From assembly GCA_964579415.1 (NCBI GenBank), contig CAZOGW010000001.1:1-64000 (forward strand): a stretch of 64,000 nucleotides of DNA, read 5' to 3'. The notes under the pieces were generated by a model. It saw nothing but the letters and a program-made list of their open reading frames with translations. It did not search any database and had not been told where the DNA came from. This stretch comes from CAZOGW01 sp964579415 (GTDB lineage: Bacteria > Actinomycetota > Acidimicrobiia > Spongiisociales > UBA5794). Both the position numbers and the translations under genes were made by a program. Below are positions 38,476-46,506 of the stretch, one piece after another (position 1 is the first letter of the stretch; every line of letters begins with the position of its first letter).

Positions 38476-40881
38476 TTGCCAGCGAGCGACTTCTTCCTCG
38501 GCGGCTTGCTCGACGAGGCAGGCGAGCGCACCGGGGCCAACGTGGCGTACGACGGGTCCCACCTCACCACCCACGGAGTCATCGTCGGGATGACCGGGTC
38601 GGGAAAGACCGGCCTGGGGATCATCTACCTCGAGGAGGCGCTGCGCTCCGGGATCCCCACGCTCGTCATCGACCCCAAGGGGGACATGACCAACCTGTTG
38701 CTCACCTTCCCCGAACTGGCACCCGCCGACTTCGAGCCGTGGCTGGACCCGGCCGAAGTGACATCCTCGGGCAACTCGGCGCAGGACCTGGCGGCGGAGA
38801 AGGCGGACCTGTGGCGCAACGGGCTCGCGTCGTGGGGCCTCGGCGGCGCCGACATCCGGGCACTCAAGGAGGGCGCCGGGTTCACCATCTACACACCCGG
38901 CTCCCGCGCCGGGGTCCCGGTCAACATCGTCGGCTCCCTGGCCAACCCTGGACTCGACTGGGACAGCGAGGCCGAGACGCTCCGTGAGGAGATCCAGGGC
39001 TTCGCCTCCGGCCTGCTCGGCCTCATCGGCGTCGACGCCGACCCGGTGTCGTCCCGGGAGCACATCCTCATCGCCAACCTGGTGGAGCACGCCTGGCGCC
39101 AGGGCAACGACCTCGACCTGGCCGCGCTGCTCGGACAGATCCAATCCCCGCCGCTACGCAAGATGGGAGTATTCGACGTCGACACCTTCTTTCCCGTGAA
39201 GGACCGGACCGCCCTGGCCATGAAGCTCAACGGCCTGCTGGCGTCGGCGTCGTTCGCCGAGTGGGTCTCGGGAGAGCCGCTCGACATCGGAGCGATGCTG
39301 CGCGGCCCCGGCGGTGCGCCCCGAGCGGCGATCGTCTACCTGGCGCACCTCTCCGACGAGGAGCGGCAGTTCATCGTGACCCTGCTGCTGTCCAAGGTCA
39401 TCACCTGGATGAGGCGCCAGTCGGGCACCGGGGACCTGCGGGCGCTGATCTACATGGACGAGGTGTTCGGCTTCGTCCCACCCACCGCCAACCCGCCGGC
39501 GAAACTCCCCATCCTCACCATCATGAAGCAGGGCCGGGCCTTCGGCGTGGGCATGCTGCTGTCCACCCAGAACCCGGTCGACCTCGACTACAAGTCCATG
39601 TCCAACGCCGGCACCTGGTGCATCGGCCGCCTGCAGACCGAGCGGGACAAGGCGCGCATCCTCGAAGCCCTGCAGTCGGCTTCGGGCGACGCCGACATGT
39701 CCGCCCTCGACTCCACCATCAGCGGGCTCGGCAAGCGCCAGTTCGTGCTCCACGACACGTCCGAGCCGGCACCGACGCTGTTCACCACCCGCTGGGCCAT
39801 GTCCTACCTGGCAGGCCCGCTGACCCGCGCCCAACTCGCCTCCCTCAAGCCTGGAGGGGAGCCCGCAACTCCCCCCGCCGAGGTGGCCGCACCGGCTACC
39901 ACAGCCCCGGAGGATGCGGCGACCACGGCAACGGCGCAGCCGGCGCCCGCCCTCGGCGACGACGAGACCCCGGTGATGCCGGCCGTCGCCCCGGGCGTCC
40001 CGGTGCGGTGGCTGCACCCGGCAGCGCCGTGGGGCGCCGATGCCGGGGCCACGCCCGGAGCCGCATCGCTGACACCGGCCTTGGCGGCCCGGGTCAACCT
40101 GCTCTACGACGACACTTCCGCCGGGCTGGCCCACACCGAGGAGTGGGAAGCGATCATCCCCGTCGGCGATAGCGGCGCCGATCTCGCCGGCATGGTCAAC
40201 GTCGACTACGACGACCGCGACTTCGTCGACGCCGTCCCGGAGGCGGCCGCCTACCGCATCGTCGGCGCCCGCCTCGACGAGAAGAGCTTCTTCACCGGCG
40301 CCCAGCAGGACCTGGTGGACCACCTCTACCGCAACCTCGCCCTCACGCTGCAGCGCAACACCGCCCTCAAGTTGTGGTCCCGTCCCGGCGAGTCCCCCGA
40401 AGAGTTCCGTACCCGCTGCGACGCCGCCGCCCAGGACAAGGCCGACGCCGAGACCGCCAAGCTGCGCGACCGGTACACCACCAGGATCAACGCCGCCCGC
40501 AAACGGTTCGAGACTGCAGACCGGCGGGTCTCCGAACTGGAGGTGGACGTGTCCGGCTCGCAGAGCAACGAGCTGCTCAGCGGCGCCGAGGCTCTCCTCG
40601 ACATCTTCACCGGGAAGCGCAGCACCAGATCCGCCACCGGCACGCTGCGCCGCCGCCGGCAGACCGCCTCCAAGCAGCAGCGCCTCGAGTCCGCCAAGGA
40701 CAAGGCCATGTCGGAATGGGAGGAGATGGCCGAGCTGGAAGCGGAACTCACTGCCGAACTGGAGGAGATCAACGACCGCTGGGAAGCCCTCATCGACGAG
40801 ACCGAGCAGGTCGACATCCGGTTGGAGAAGAACGACATCGCAGTGACGGGGCTGGTTCTTCTCTGGCTTCCGGTTGCCTGA
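38476..40881 (+). CDS. HerA/DUF87-like ATPase with coiled-coil C-terminus
   Basis: 801 residues from a TTG at 38476, chosen for the aggaga ribosome site six bases upstream. Walker A is VGMTGSGKTGLG (about residues 37-48), Walker B is ALIYMDEVFGFVP (about residue 325) and an arginine/Q motif follows (LLSTQNPVDLDY). Residues 440-580 are a Pro/Ala-rich linker and the rest is a long charged coiled coil (YTTRINAARKRFETADRRVSELEVD). The fold belongs to the FtsK/HerA DNA-translocase group. No nuclease partner (NurA) is adjacent, so DNA-end resection is not supported and the role is unknown. An N run follows three bases after the stop. Confidence 0.75.
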   Translation: MPASDFFLGGLLDEAGERTGANVAYDGSHLTTHGVIVGMTGSGKTGLGIIYLEEALRSGIPTLVIDPKGDMTNLLLTFPELAPADFEPWLDPAEVTSSGNSAQDLAAEKADLWRNGLASWGLGGADIRALKEGAGFTIYTPGSRAGVPVNIVGSLANPGLDWDSEAETLREEIQGFASGLLGLIGVDADPVSSREHILIANLVEHAWRQGNDLDLAALLGQIQSPPLRKMGVFDVDTFFPVKDRTALAMKLNGLLASASFAEWVSGEPLDIGAMLRGPGGAPRAAIVYLAHLSDEERQFIVTLLLSKVITWMRRQSGTGDLRALIYMDEVFGFVPPTANPPAKLPILTIMKQGRAFGVGMLLSTQNPVDLDYKSMSNAGTWCIGRLQTERDKARILEALQSASGDADMSALDSTISGLGKRQFVLHDTSEPAPTLFTTRWAMSYLAGPLTRAQLASLKPGGEPATPPAEVAAPATTAPEDAATTATAQPAPALGDDETPVMPAVAPGVPVRWLHPAAPWGADAGATPGAASLTPALAARVNLLYDDTSAGLAHTEEWEAIIPVGDSGADLAGMVNVDYDDRDFVDAVPEAAAYRIVGARLDEKSFFTGAQQDLVDHLYRNLALTLQRNTALKLWSRPGESPEEFRTRCDAAAQDKADAETAKLRDRYTTRINAARKRFETADRRVSELEVDVSGSQSNELLSGAEALLDIFTGKRSTRSATGTLRRRRQTASKQQRLESAKDKAMSEWEEMAELEAELTAELEEINDRWEALIDETEQVDIRLEKNDIAVTGLVLLWLPVA

Positions 40882-40884
40882 AAG

Positions 40885-40984
40885 NNNNNNNNNNNNNNNN
40901 NNNNNNNNNNNNNNNNNNNNNNNNNNNNNNNNNNNNNNNNNNNNNNNNNNNNNNNNNNNNNNNNNNNNNNNNNNNNNNNNNNNN
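40885..40984. other. Assembly gap (100 N)
   Basis: A 100-N placeholder between the HerA-like ATPase stop and the 3' end of the CBS gene. The base run after it (TACGTGC, reading ACG-TA on the minus strand) looks like the edge of a GTAC heptamer array, which could explain the assembly break. Confidence 0.95.
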
Positions 40985-41358
40985 TACGTGCTTTGCGCCA
41001 TTGCCCACATGAGGTCGCGGACTCCGACTACTCCGAGCAGCTCGCCGTCGCCGGTGACGGGGAGGTGGCGGTAGCCGGTTTCCAGGAGCCAGGCGAGGGC
41101 GTCGTACACCGATGTGTCCGGCGAGAAGGTGTCCGGGCCTTCGGTCATCCACTCGCTGACGACATCCCCTTCCACGTCGGCGCCGCCGGCCACGGCCCGG
41201 GCCAGGTCATGCTCGGTGAACAGGCCTACCAGAGAGCGGTCGGAGATGACGGCAAGGGCGTCCACACCGTGCGACACCATCCATTCGGCCGCCTCGGCCA
41301 AGGTGGCCTCAGGCCCGGTCACCTCGGCGCTGCCGCTCACCAGTGAAGCCAGTTGCAT
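40985..41358 (-). CDS. CBS-domain pair protein (3' end in assembly gap)
   Basis: At least 124 residues from the ATG at 41358. Two CBS motifs are present: AEWMVSHGVDALAVISDRSLVGLFTEHDLARAV and ALAWLLETGYRHLPVTGDGELLGVVGVRDLM. The last readable bases are ACG TA followed by N, so the gene very probably ends right there with TAG or TAA. CBS pairs bind adenosyl compounds and often regulate other proteins; no catalytic domain is attached here. It is separated by 52 bases from the histidine kinase on the same strand. Confidence 0.8.
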
Positions 41359-41410
41359 GACCCTGACCCTACACGTTCCGGTGACGGCGTCCAGGGCCAT
41401 AAGGCGGTGG

Positions 41411-42769
41411 TCACGGCAGCGTGACGGTGATCCGGGCGCCACCACCGGGAGGGTTGGCAGCGGTGACAGTGCCGCCGTGGGCGGTGACGATCGCCTCGAC
41501 GATGGCAAGGCCGAGGCCGCTGCCTCCGGAGCGGCGCCACCGGGAGGAGTCGGCGCGGTAGAAGCGGTCGAAGACGTGAGGCAGGGCGTCGGGGCGGATG
41601 CCGGGGCCGTCGTCGGTGACGTCGATGCGGGCGCCGCTCCCGCCGGCGGTCATCAGATCGATCTCCACCGCGGTTCCCGGCGGGGTATGGACCCTGACGT
41701 TGGAGAGCAGGTTGGCCACCACCTGATGAAGGCGCTCGGGGTCGGCACGCACCACCAGCCCGGACGCCGGCGCGTGCACGGTGACCGGCCGGGACGGGTC
41801 GGCTACACGGTGATCGGCGGCGGCATTCTCGGCGAGGGCGACCACGTCGACGTCCTCGTACCGCAGCGGTTGACTCTGGCCGAGCCGCGCCAGGGTGAGC
41901 AGATCCTGGACCAGGCTGGCCATGCGGGCGCTCTCGCTCTCGATCCTGCCCCATGCCTTCTCGTCGTCCTCCGGCGCCGCCAGACCGCCCTGGCGGTGCA
42001 ACTCGGCATAGCCGGAGATGGTGGCGAGAGGCGTACGCAGCTCGTGGGAGGCATCGGCGACGAACTGGCGCAGCCGCTGCTGACCTTGCCGCTCGGTCTC
42101 CACCGATTCCTCGATGTGGATCAGCATCTGGTTGAGGGCGCCCCCGAGCCGACCCAGCTCGGTGCCGGCGCCGGTGTCGGGCACCCGCCGGCCCAGGTCG
42201 CCGCCTGCGATGGCGGTGGCGGTGTCGACCATCTCGTCCACGGGCCGCATCGCACGCCGCACCGACCACCAGGTGGCGGCGGCGCCGAGGAGGAGAACGG
42301 CCCCGCCCGCCACCAGGAGCACCCGGGCCAGCGCCGCCCTAGCGCTGGCGACCTCGCCCAGCGGTACGGCCCGCACCAGCACCGACCCGTCGTCGAGGGT
42401 GACGGCCAGGGCGCGGTAGTCGAGGCCGCCCCCGGCGGCGTCGACGATGCCTACGCCGCCGGCGATGCCGGTCACGTCGGGGAGCGGGTCGGGGGTGTCG
42501 GCGAACCCGGAGGGCCGCGACCAGACGACGGCGCCGTCGGGACCGACGAGGACCTCGGCTACGGGCCTCAGGAACAACCCGCCGTCGCCCGGTCCGGGCC
42601 CGTGCCCGGGGCCGCCGGGACCGGGGCCGCGAGCGAAGCCGAGGAGGGACTGGTCGGCCTGGTCGACCAGGATGGCGGTGACCGACTGTGAGGCCACCAG
42701 GCCGATGGCGGCGATCGCCACCAGCAGCAGGACCGTGAAGGACACCACCAGGGTGGTGCGCAGGGTCAC
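41411..42769 (-). CDS. Sensor histidine kinase
   Basis: 452 residues. Two membrane segments (about 8-30 and 150-175) flank an extracytoplasmic region rich in Gly and Pro (GPGPGGPGHGPGPGDGG). HAMP, HisKA (FVADASHELRTPLATI, with the phospho-accepting His) and HATPase (NLLSNVRVHTPPG; DDGPGIRPD; GGSGLGLAIVEAIV) follow. It overlaps the response regulator by four bases and should phosphorylate it in response to an envelope signal. The signal is unknown. Confidence 0.93.
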   Translation of the reverse strand: MTLRTTLVVSFTVLLLVAIAAIGLVASQSVTAILVDQADQSLLGFARGPGPGGPGHGPGPGDGGLFLRPVAEVLVGPDGAVVWSRPSGFADTPDPLPDVTGIAGGVGIVDAAGGGLDYRALAVTLDDGSVLVRAVPLGEVASARAALARVLLVAGGAVLLLGAAATWWSVRRAMRPVDEMVDTATAIAGGDLGRRVPDTGAGTELGRLGGALNQMLIHIEESVETERQGQQRLRQFVADASHELRTPLATISGYAELHRQGGLAAPEDDEKAWGRIESESARMASLVQDLLTLARLGQSQPLRYEDVDVVALAENAAADHRVADPSRPVTVHAPASGLVVRADPERLHQVVANLLSNVRVHTPPGTAVEIDLMTAGGSGARIDVTDDGPGIRPDALPHVFDRFYRADSSRWRRSGGSGLGLAIVEAIVTAHGGTVTAANPPGGGARITVTLP

Positions 42770-43470
42770 GGCGGTGTGGCGCCGCGGACGACGTACCCGA
42801 CGCCGCGGACGGTCTGGATCAGCGAGCCGTCGTGGTCCCCCAGCTTGCGTCGCAGGTAGGAGATGTACGTCTCGACTACGCCGTAGCGGCCGTCGAAGTC
42901 GTACTCCCAGACGTTGTCCACGATCTGGCCCTTCGACATGACCCGGCCCCGGTTGAGGAGCAGGAACCTCAGCAGGCGGAACTCGGTGGGGGACAGCTCC
43001 ACCGCCTCACCGTTGCGCGTCACCTGGTGGGCGTCCTCGTCGAGGACCACGTCACCTACGGTGATGCGGGGCGAGGGCGAGTCGCGGCGGGAGCGGCGCA
43101 GCAGGGCCTCGATGCGCAGGCCCAGCTCTTCGAGGCTGAATGGCTTGGTGAGGTAGTCGTCGCCGCCCTGCCGGAAGCCGGTGCGGAGGTCGTCGATGTC
43201 GTCACGGGCGGTGAGGAAGATCACCGGTGTCTGGATGCCGTCGCGGCGGATGCGGCGGCACACCTCGAAACCGTCCAGCTCAGGCATGTTGACATCGAGC
43301 ACGATGAGGTCGGGGGGATCGGCCTTGATGTGGCGCAGGGCGTCAAAGCCATTCGCCTCCGTCTGCGCCCGGTAGCCGGCGAAGCGGAGGGCGCTGGCGA
43401 CGAGGTCGGCCAGTCCCTCCTCGTCGTCGACGACCAGGATCGAGGCGCCTTCGGTGTCTTCGGTCGACAT
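42766..43470 (-). CDS. OmpR-family response regulator
   Basis: 234 residues from the ATG at 43470. The receiver domain has the acidic pair DDEE, phospho-acceptor D59 (LIVLDVNMPELDGF) and the conserved lysine in LTKPFSLEEL. A C-terminal winged helix follows (LSPTEFRLLRFLLLNRGRVMSK; VETYISYLRRKLG). It is a transcription factor paired with the downstream kinase. It is close to mycobacterial TcrX/MprA-type regulators in layout, but the regulon is unknown. Confidence 0.93.
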   Translation of the reverse strand: MSTEDTEGASILVVDDEEGLADLVASALRFAGYRAQTEANGFDALRHIKADPPDLIVLDVNMPELDGFEVCRRIRRDGIQTPVIFLTARDDIDDLRTGFRQGGDDYLTKPFSLEELGLRIEALLRRSRRDSPSPRITVGDVVLDEDAHQVTRNGEAVELSPTEFRLLRFLLLNRGRVMSKGQIVDNVWEYDFDGRYGVVETYISYLRRKLGDHDGSLIQTVRGVGYVVRGATPP

Positions 43471-43607
43471 ACACGTCAGCGTAAGCCCTCGCCCTGGGAG
43501 TTCCCTGTGAGCTTCATGCCAGGTCGATGCGAGCCGGTGCGGGACGGGATGAACGCCGGCGTCTCCCGCATGGCATGCCCCGCTCGTCACGGCCCGGAGA
43601 GCAAAGC

Positions 43608-43636
43608 GAGGCGGCCCGGTGATCCCGGGCCGCCTC
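43608..43636 (-). terminator. Terminator hairpin after the small Thr-rich gene
   Basis: A perfect 12-base inverted repeat (GAGGCGGCCCGG at 43608-43619, CCGGGCCGCCTC at 43625-43636) with loop TGATC, 30 bases beyond the gene stop. Only a weak T-rich stretch follows on the minus strand. Confidence 0.65.
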
Positions 43637-43665
43637 GCCGCCTGCCGGTGCCGCCGGTGCGGTTG

Positions 43666-43992
43666 TCAGATGCGGTTGGAGGACTCCTCTCCGGTGTCGC
43701 CGTCACCGGCATCGCCTCTGTCACCGCGGTCGTCACAGCCGGGAGCACCGGAGCGGCCACCCCGCCGACCGCGATCCCCGGTCCCGTCATCCGTCCCGGT
43801 CGTGTCGTCGTCGCCCGGTGTGGGCGTGGTCTGGTCGGGCGCCTCGGTGGTGCCCTCCTCGACCTGGGTGGTGGTGTCCTGGGCGGACGCCTCCGGGACC
43901 GTGGTGAGGATGGCGGCGGCGCTCAGAGCGAGGGCGAGTGCCCCACCCACCGCCCATGCCATCAGTGGCTTCTTCGTCGTGGTCTCAGGCAT
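43666..43992 (-). CDS. Small exported acidic Thr/Gly-rich protein
   Basis: 108 residues from the ATG at 43992, with a strong GAGGAGG five bases upstream. The signal sequence is MAWAVGGALALALSAAAILT and may be cleaved after EASA. The rest is low complexity (TTTQVEEGTTEAPDQTTPTP, then DRGRRGGRSGAPG) with one cysteine. I recognise no domain. It lies downstream of the YceI-like gene, on the same strand. Confidence 0.6.
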   Translation of the reverse strand: MPETTTKKPLMAWAVGGALALALSAAAILTTVPEASAQDTTTQVEEGTTEAPDQTTPTPGDDDTTGTDDGTGDRGRRGGRSGAPGCDDRGDRGDAGDGDTGEESSNRI

Positions 43993-44085
43993 CGGGCCTC
44001 CTCGGTTCGGTGTGCCTTGCCGGGGACACGATGGGGCAGGCACCTGGCAACCGGCTCAGAATGCCCGCACAACTCGCTCCGAACC

Positions 44086-44883
44086 TCAGCGGGCCAACCA
44101 GATCTGCACCTCGACGACGCCGTGGTCCTCTACGGCGAGCACCACCGGTGCGCTGGGGACGCTGACGTCGTAGTCGGCGAAGACGATGTCGGTCGATCCG
44201 ACCACGAGGATCATGTCCTCGACGATCTGCGCCTCGAGCGGGATGGTCACCGGGTTGGTGACGCCGTTGATGGTGAGGACGCCGGTCACGGTCACTTCCA
44301 CCGGATCTCCCGAGGCGGCTCCCTCACCCAGCTCCACCGGGGCGGCGAGCACGAAGGTGGCCTCGGGGTTGGTCCCGGTGCCGAGAGCCTGCTGAATGGG
44401 CCGCTCCCGCCGCTCCTCGTTGCTGTCGATGGCGGTCATGTCGACGGTGAGCTCGGCAGCAGTGAGCGTGGTGCCCTCGATGGTGACGCTGCCGGTGACG
44501 CCGGGGGTGCGGCCCACCGCCACGGTGGAGCCGATGCCACGCAGCTCCTCGTCGATGCGGAAGCCGGCGAAAGTGGCCGTGGTCCCGTCCTCGACGGTGA
44601 ACTCGCCGATGCCGGGATCGACGGTCCAGGTGCCCTCGATGCCCGCCGCGGTGTCTCCGCCGCCGGCCGTGGAGTCGGTGGCGCCGTCGGGGGGCGCCGC
44701 CGCGGTGGTCTCCGCCCCGCCGACCACTGAGGATATGGTCGCCCCCAAGTCGGCTTCCTCAGGTGCGTCCCCGCCGAGGAACCAGAGGGCTCCCCAAACG
44801 GCGGCGCCGCCGAGCAGGACGGCGCCGGCGGCGACCCACCGCCAGCGCCGCGGCGGTTCGGGGGAACTCGTGTCGTTGGTCAT
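44086..44883 (-). CDS. YceI-family protein, membrane-anchored
   Basis: 265 residues from the ATG at 44883 (aggaaac upstream). One membrane segment (WVAAGAVLLGGAAVWGALWFLGG) and an acidic Thr/Ser-rich linker lead into a YceI beta-barrel: GTWTVDPGIGEFTVED, TPGVTGSVTIEGTTL, MTAIDSNEERRERPIQQAL and the final FADYDVSVPSAPVV. YceI proteins bind polyisoprenoid or amphiphilic ligands outside the cytoplasm. The ligand here is unknown. Confidence 0.88.
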   Translation of the reverse strand: MTNDTSSPEPPRRWRWVAAGAVLLGGAAVWGALWFLGGDAPEEADLGATISSVVGGAETTAAAPPDGATDSTAGGGDTAAGIEGTWTVDPGIGEFTVEDGTTATFAGFRIDEELRGIGSTVAVGRTPGVTGSVTIEGTTLTAAELTVDMTAIDSNEERRERPIQQALGTGTNPEATFVLAAPVELGEGAASGDPVEVTVTGVLTINGVTNPVTIPLEAQIVEDMILVVGSTDIVFADYDVSVPSAPVVLAVEDHGVVEVQIWLAR

Positions 44884-44964
44884 GGGTGTTTCCTTTCGGG
44901 TCTGTAGTGGCCAACCCGCGGCACCACGCCGGGACCGGCTCGGACAGGGTCTGGAGTGGCTGGG

Positions 44965-45726
44965 TCAGCCCACCGGTTGGCGCAGCGTCTGCAGCACCCG
45001 GTTCCAGCGGTTGGCGGGCAGATCGGGATGGAGCATTGCCATGCCCACTCCGTACTTGCTCAGCGGGACGGGACGGTGTCCCGCCTGCCACAGCAGGCGG
45101 TCCGCCGGCCCGGTACCGCCGGGCGATTTGGTCTCCACCACGACGAGGCCGGGCAACCCGGCGGTATGCCCGCCAGGCGACTCCCACATCACGTCACAGT
45201 CGATGGTGACGCGGTGGCCCATCTCGCGGTCGAGCAAAGTCGCCCGCAGGTAGGTGACAACCAGGGCGGGCGCCAGGCTTTCAACCGGGACCAGGCCGCC
45301 CAACGCCTCCTCCACGAAACGGTATGCCGCCGGGTAGACGAGCCGCGGGTTCCCGCCGGGAACGGGCAGCCGGGACTTGACCGTCTCCCCTCGCCCGCCG
45401 CGGACCTTGACCTCGACGGTGGCGGTGGCGCTGTCGAGGTAGCTGCGGGTGCGCACTTTGGCCCGCCGCCGCCTGCGGTGCGCCGCGGCGCGGAAGCAGT
45501 CCAGGCCCGGGGTGTCGTAGTAGACGGAGCGGTAGCGGAAGCGGCGCCGGCCCTCGATCTCGAGGACCGCCACCTGCTCGGAGAGGCCGGCGAGAAGCGC
45601 GGTGGCGCCCGCCGGGCCGACGACGTACTTGCGGTCGTTGCGGGTGTCGAGGGCGGCGATGCGCTCGATCTCGTCGAGGCCGACCACCGCCATCCGCTCC
45701 AGGATGGCGTCGGCGGGGTCGCTCAC
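44965..45726 (-). CDS. VTC-domain protein (polyphosphate polymerase-like)
   Basis: 253 residues. The triphosphate-tunnel fold is recognisable: RNDRKYVVGPAG near the start, the basic strands RRFRYRSVYYDTP and RRRRAKVRTRSYLD, and the acidic/basic strand VEVKVRGGRGETVKSR. The later YLRATLLDREMGHRVTID and VVETKSPGG are also present. In eukaryotes the VTC domain makes polyphosphate from ATP; bacterial homologues are only annotated by similarity. It overlaps the DUF4956 gene by four bases, with cotH just across a divergent promoter region. This trio is often found together. Confidence 0.85.
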   Translation of the reverse strand: MSDPADAILERMAVVGLDEIERIAALDTRNDRKYVVGPAGATALLAGLSEQVAVLEIEGRRRFRYRSVYYDTPGLDCFRAAAHRRRRRAKVRTRSYLDSATATVEVKVRGGRGETVKSRLPVPGGNPRLVYPAAYRFVEEALGGLVPVESLAPALVVTYLRATLLDREMGHRVTIDCDVMWESPGGHTAGLPGLVVVETKSPGGTGPADRLLWQAGHRPVPLSKYGVGMAMLHPDLPANRWNRVLQTLRQPVG

Positions 45727-46334
45727 CAGCGCCTAACCCCCGGGGAGGAGGCGAGGTCGGCGGCGGTGACGCCGACCTCGCCCCGGGGAACGGAGCGGAG
45801 GCGGTAGCGAACATCGACGACGGTCTGGTCGCGGACCAGGTCGGTCTGGACCGACGAGATCCGCTTCACCTCGGCGCCCAGCAGTGCCTCGATCCGGGCC
45901 GTAAGCACTGCCTCGTCGGTGTAGGCGGCGTCCAGGGTGAGGATCTGCTGGCGGTATCCCTGCAGCAGCGCCGGGTGGTCGACGACCCAGGCGACGGCCA
46001 CCATCGCCGCCGCCAGCGCCGGCGCCAGCCAGGAGGGCGAGGGTCGCACCCCGGCGACCAGGCCGATGGCGAGTGCGGTGAGGTAGTAGGCCACCTCCTC
46101 CTGGGTCAGCTCCCAGGAGCGGAGACGGATGATGGAGAGCACGCCGAAGATGCCGAGACCGAGACCGAGACCGAGCGTCGCCGAGGACATGGCGATCGCC
46201 ACCGAGAGCACCCCGATGTTGAGCAGGGTGTAGGCCAGCAACATGTCGCGGCGCCGGTGACGGCGGAAGTAGACGCCGAAGACGAGAGCGGCGATGGCGA
46301 TGACGTCGACGACGACGGCCTGGACGATGGTCAT
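45723..46334 (-). CDS. DUF4956 membrane protein
   Basis: 203 residues. Four hydrophobic segments (VVVDVIAIAALVFGVYF; LLAYTLLNIGVLSVAIAM; LGLGLGIFGVLSIIRLRS; YYLTALAIGLVAG plus a fifth short one) precede a soluble C-terminal ferredoxin-like tail (VLTARIEALLGAEVKRISSVQTD). The LSIIRLRSWELTQEEVAYYL stretch is the family hallmark. Function is not established; it probably anchors or exports the VTC product. GGAG eight bases upstream supports the ATG at 46334. Confidence 0.85.
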   Translation of the reverse strand: MTIVQAVVVDVIAIAALVFGVYFRRHRRRDMLLAYTLLNIGVLSVAIAMSSATLGLGLGLGIFGVLSIIRLRSWELTQEEVAYYLTALAIGLVAGVRPSPSWLAPALAAAMVAVAWVVDHPALLQGYRQQILTLDAAYTDEAVLTARIEALLGAEVKRISSVQTDLVRDQTVVDVRYRLRSVPRGEVGVTAADLASSPGVRRW

Positions 46335-46506
46335 AGGGGTGCTCCGTTTCCGGGTCTGCTACCGGACGCCGCCATCTCACCGCGCCACCATGAGGCGCAG
46401 GTGGGAGGAACCTTCAAGAATCCTGTGAATCCCGGCCGGGGCCGCTGCCAGCGACTTGCCAGGGTCGGCGCAGCGCCGTCCCAGCACGGGGTGGTCCTAT
46501 GCCGGG

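Noticed and set aside
40885..40984. Frame-continuous gene across the N run linking the HerA-like ATPase region and the CBS gene
   Set aside because: The two genes are on opposite strands and each has a proper end at the gap.
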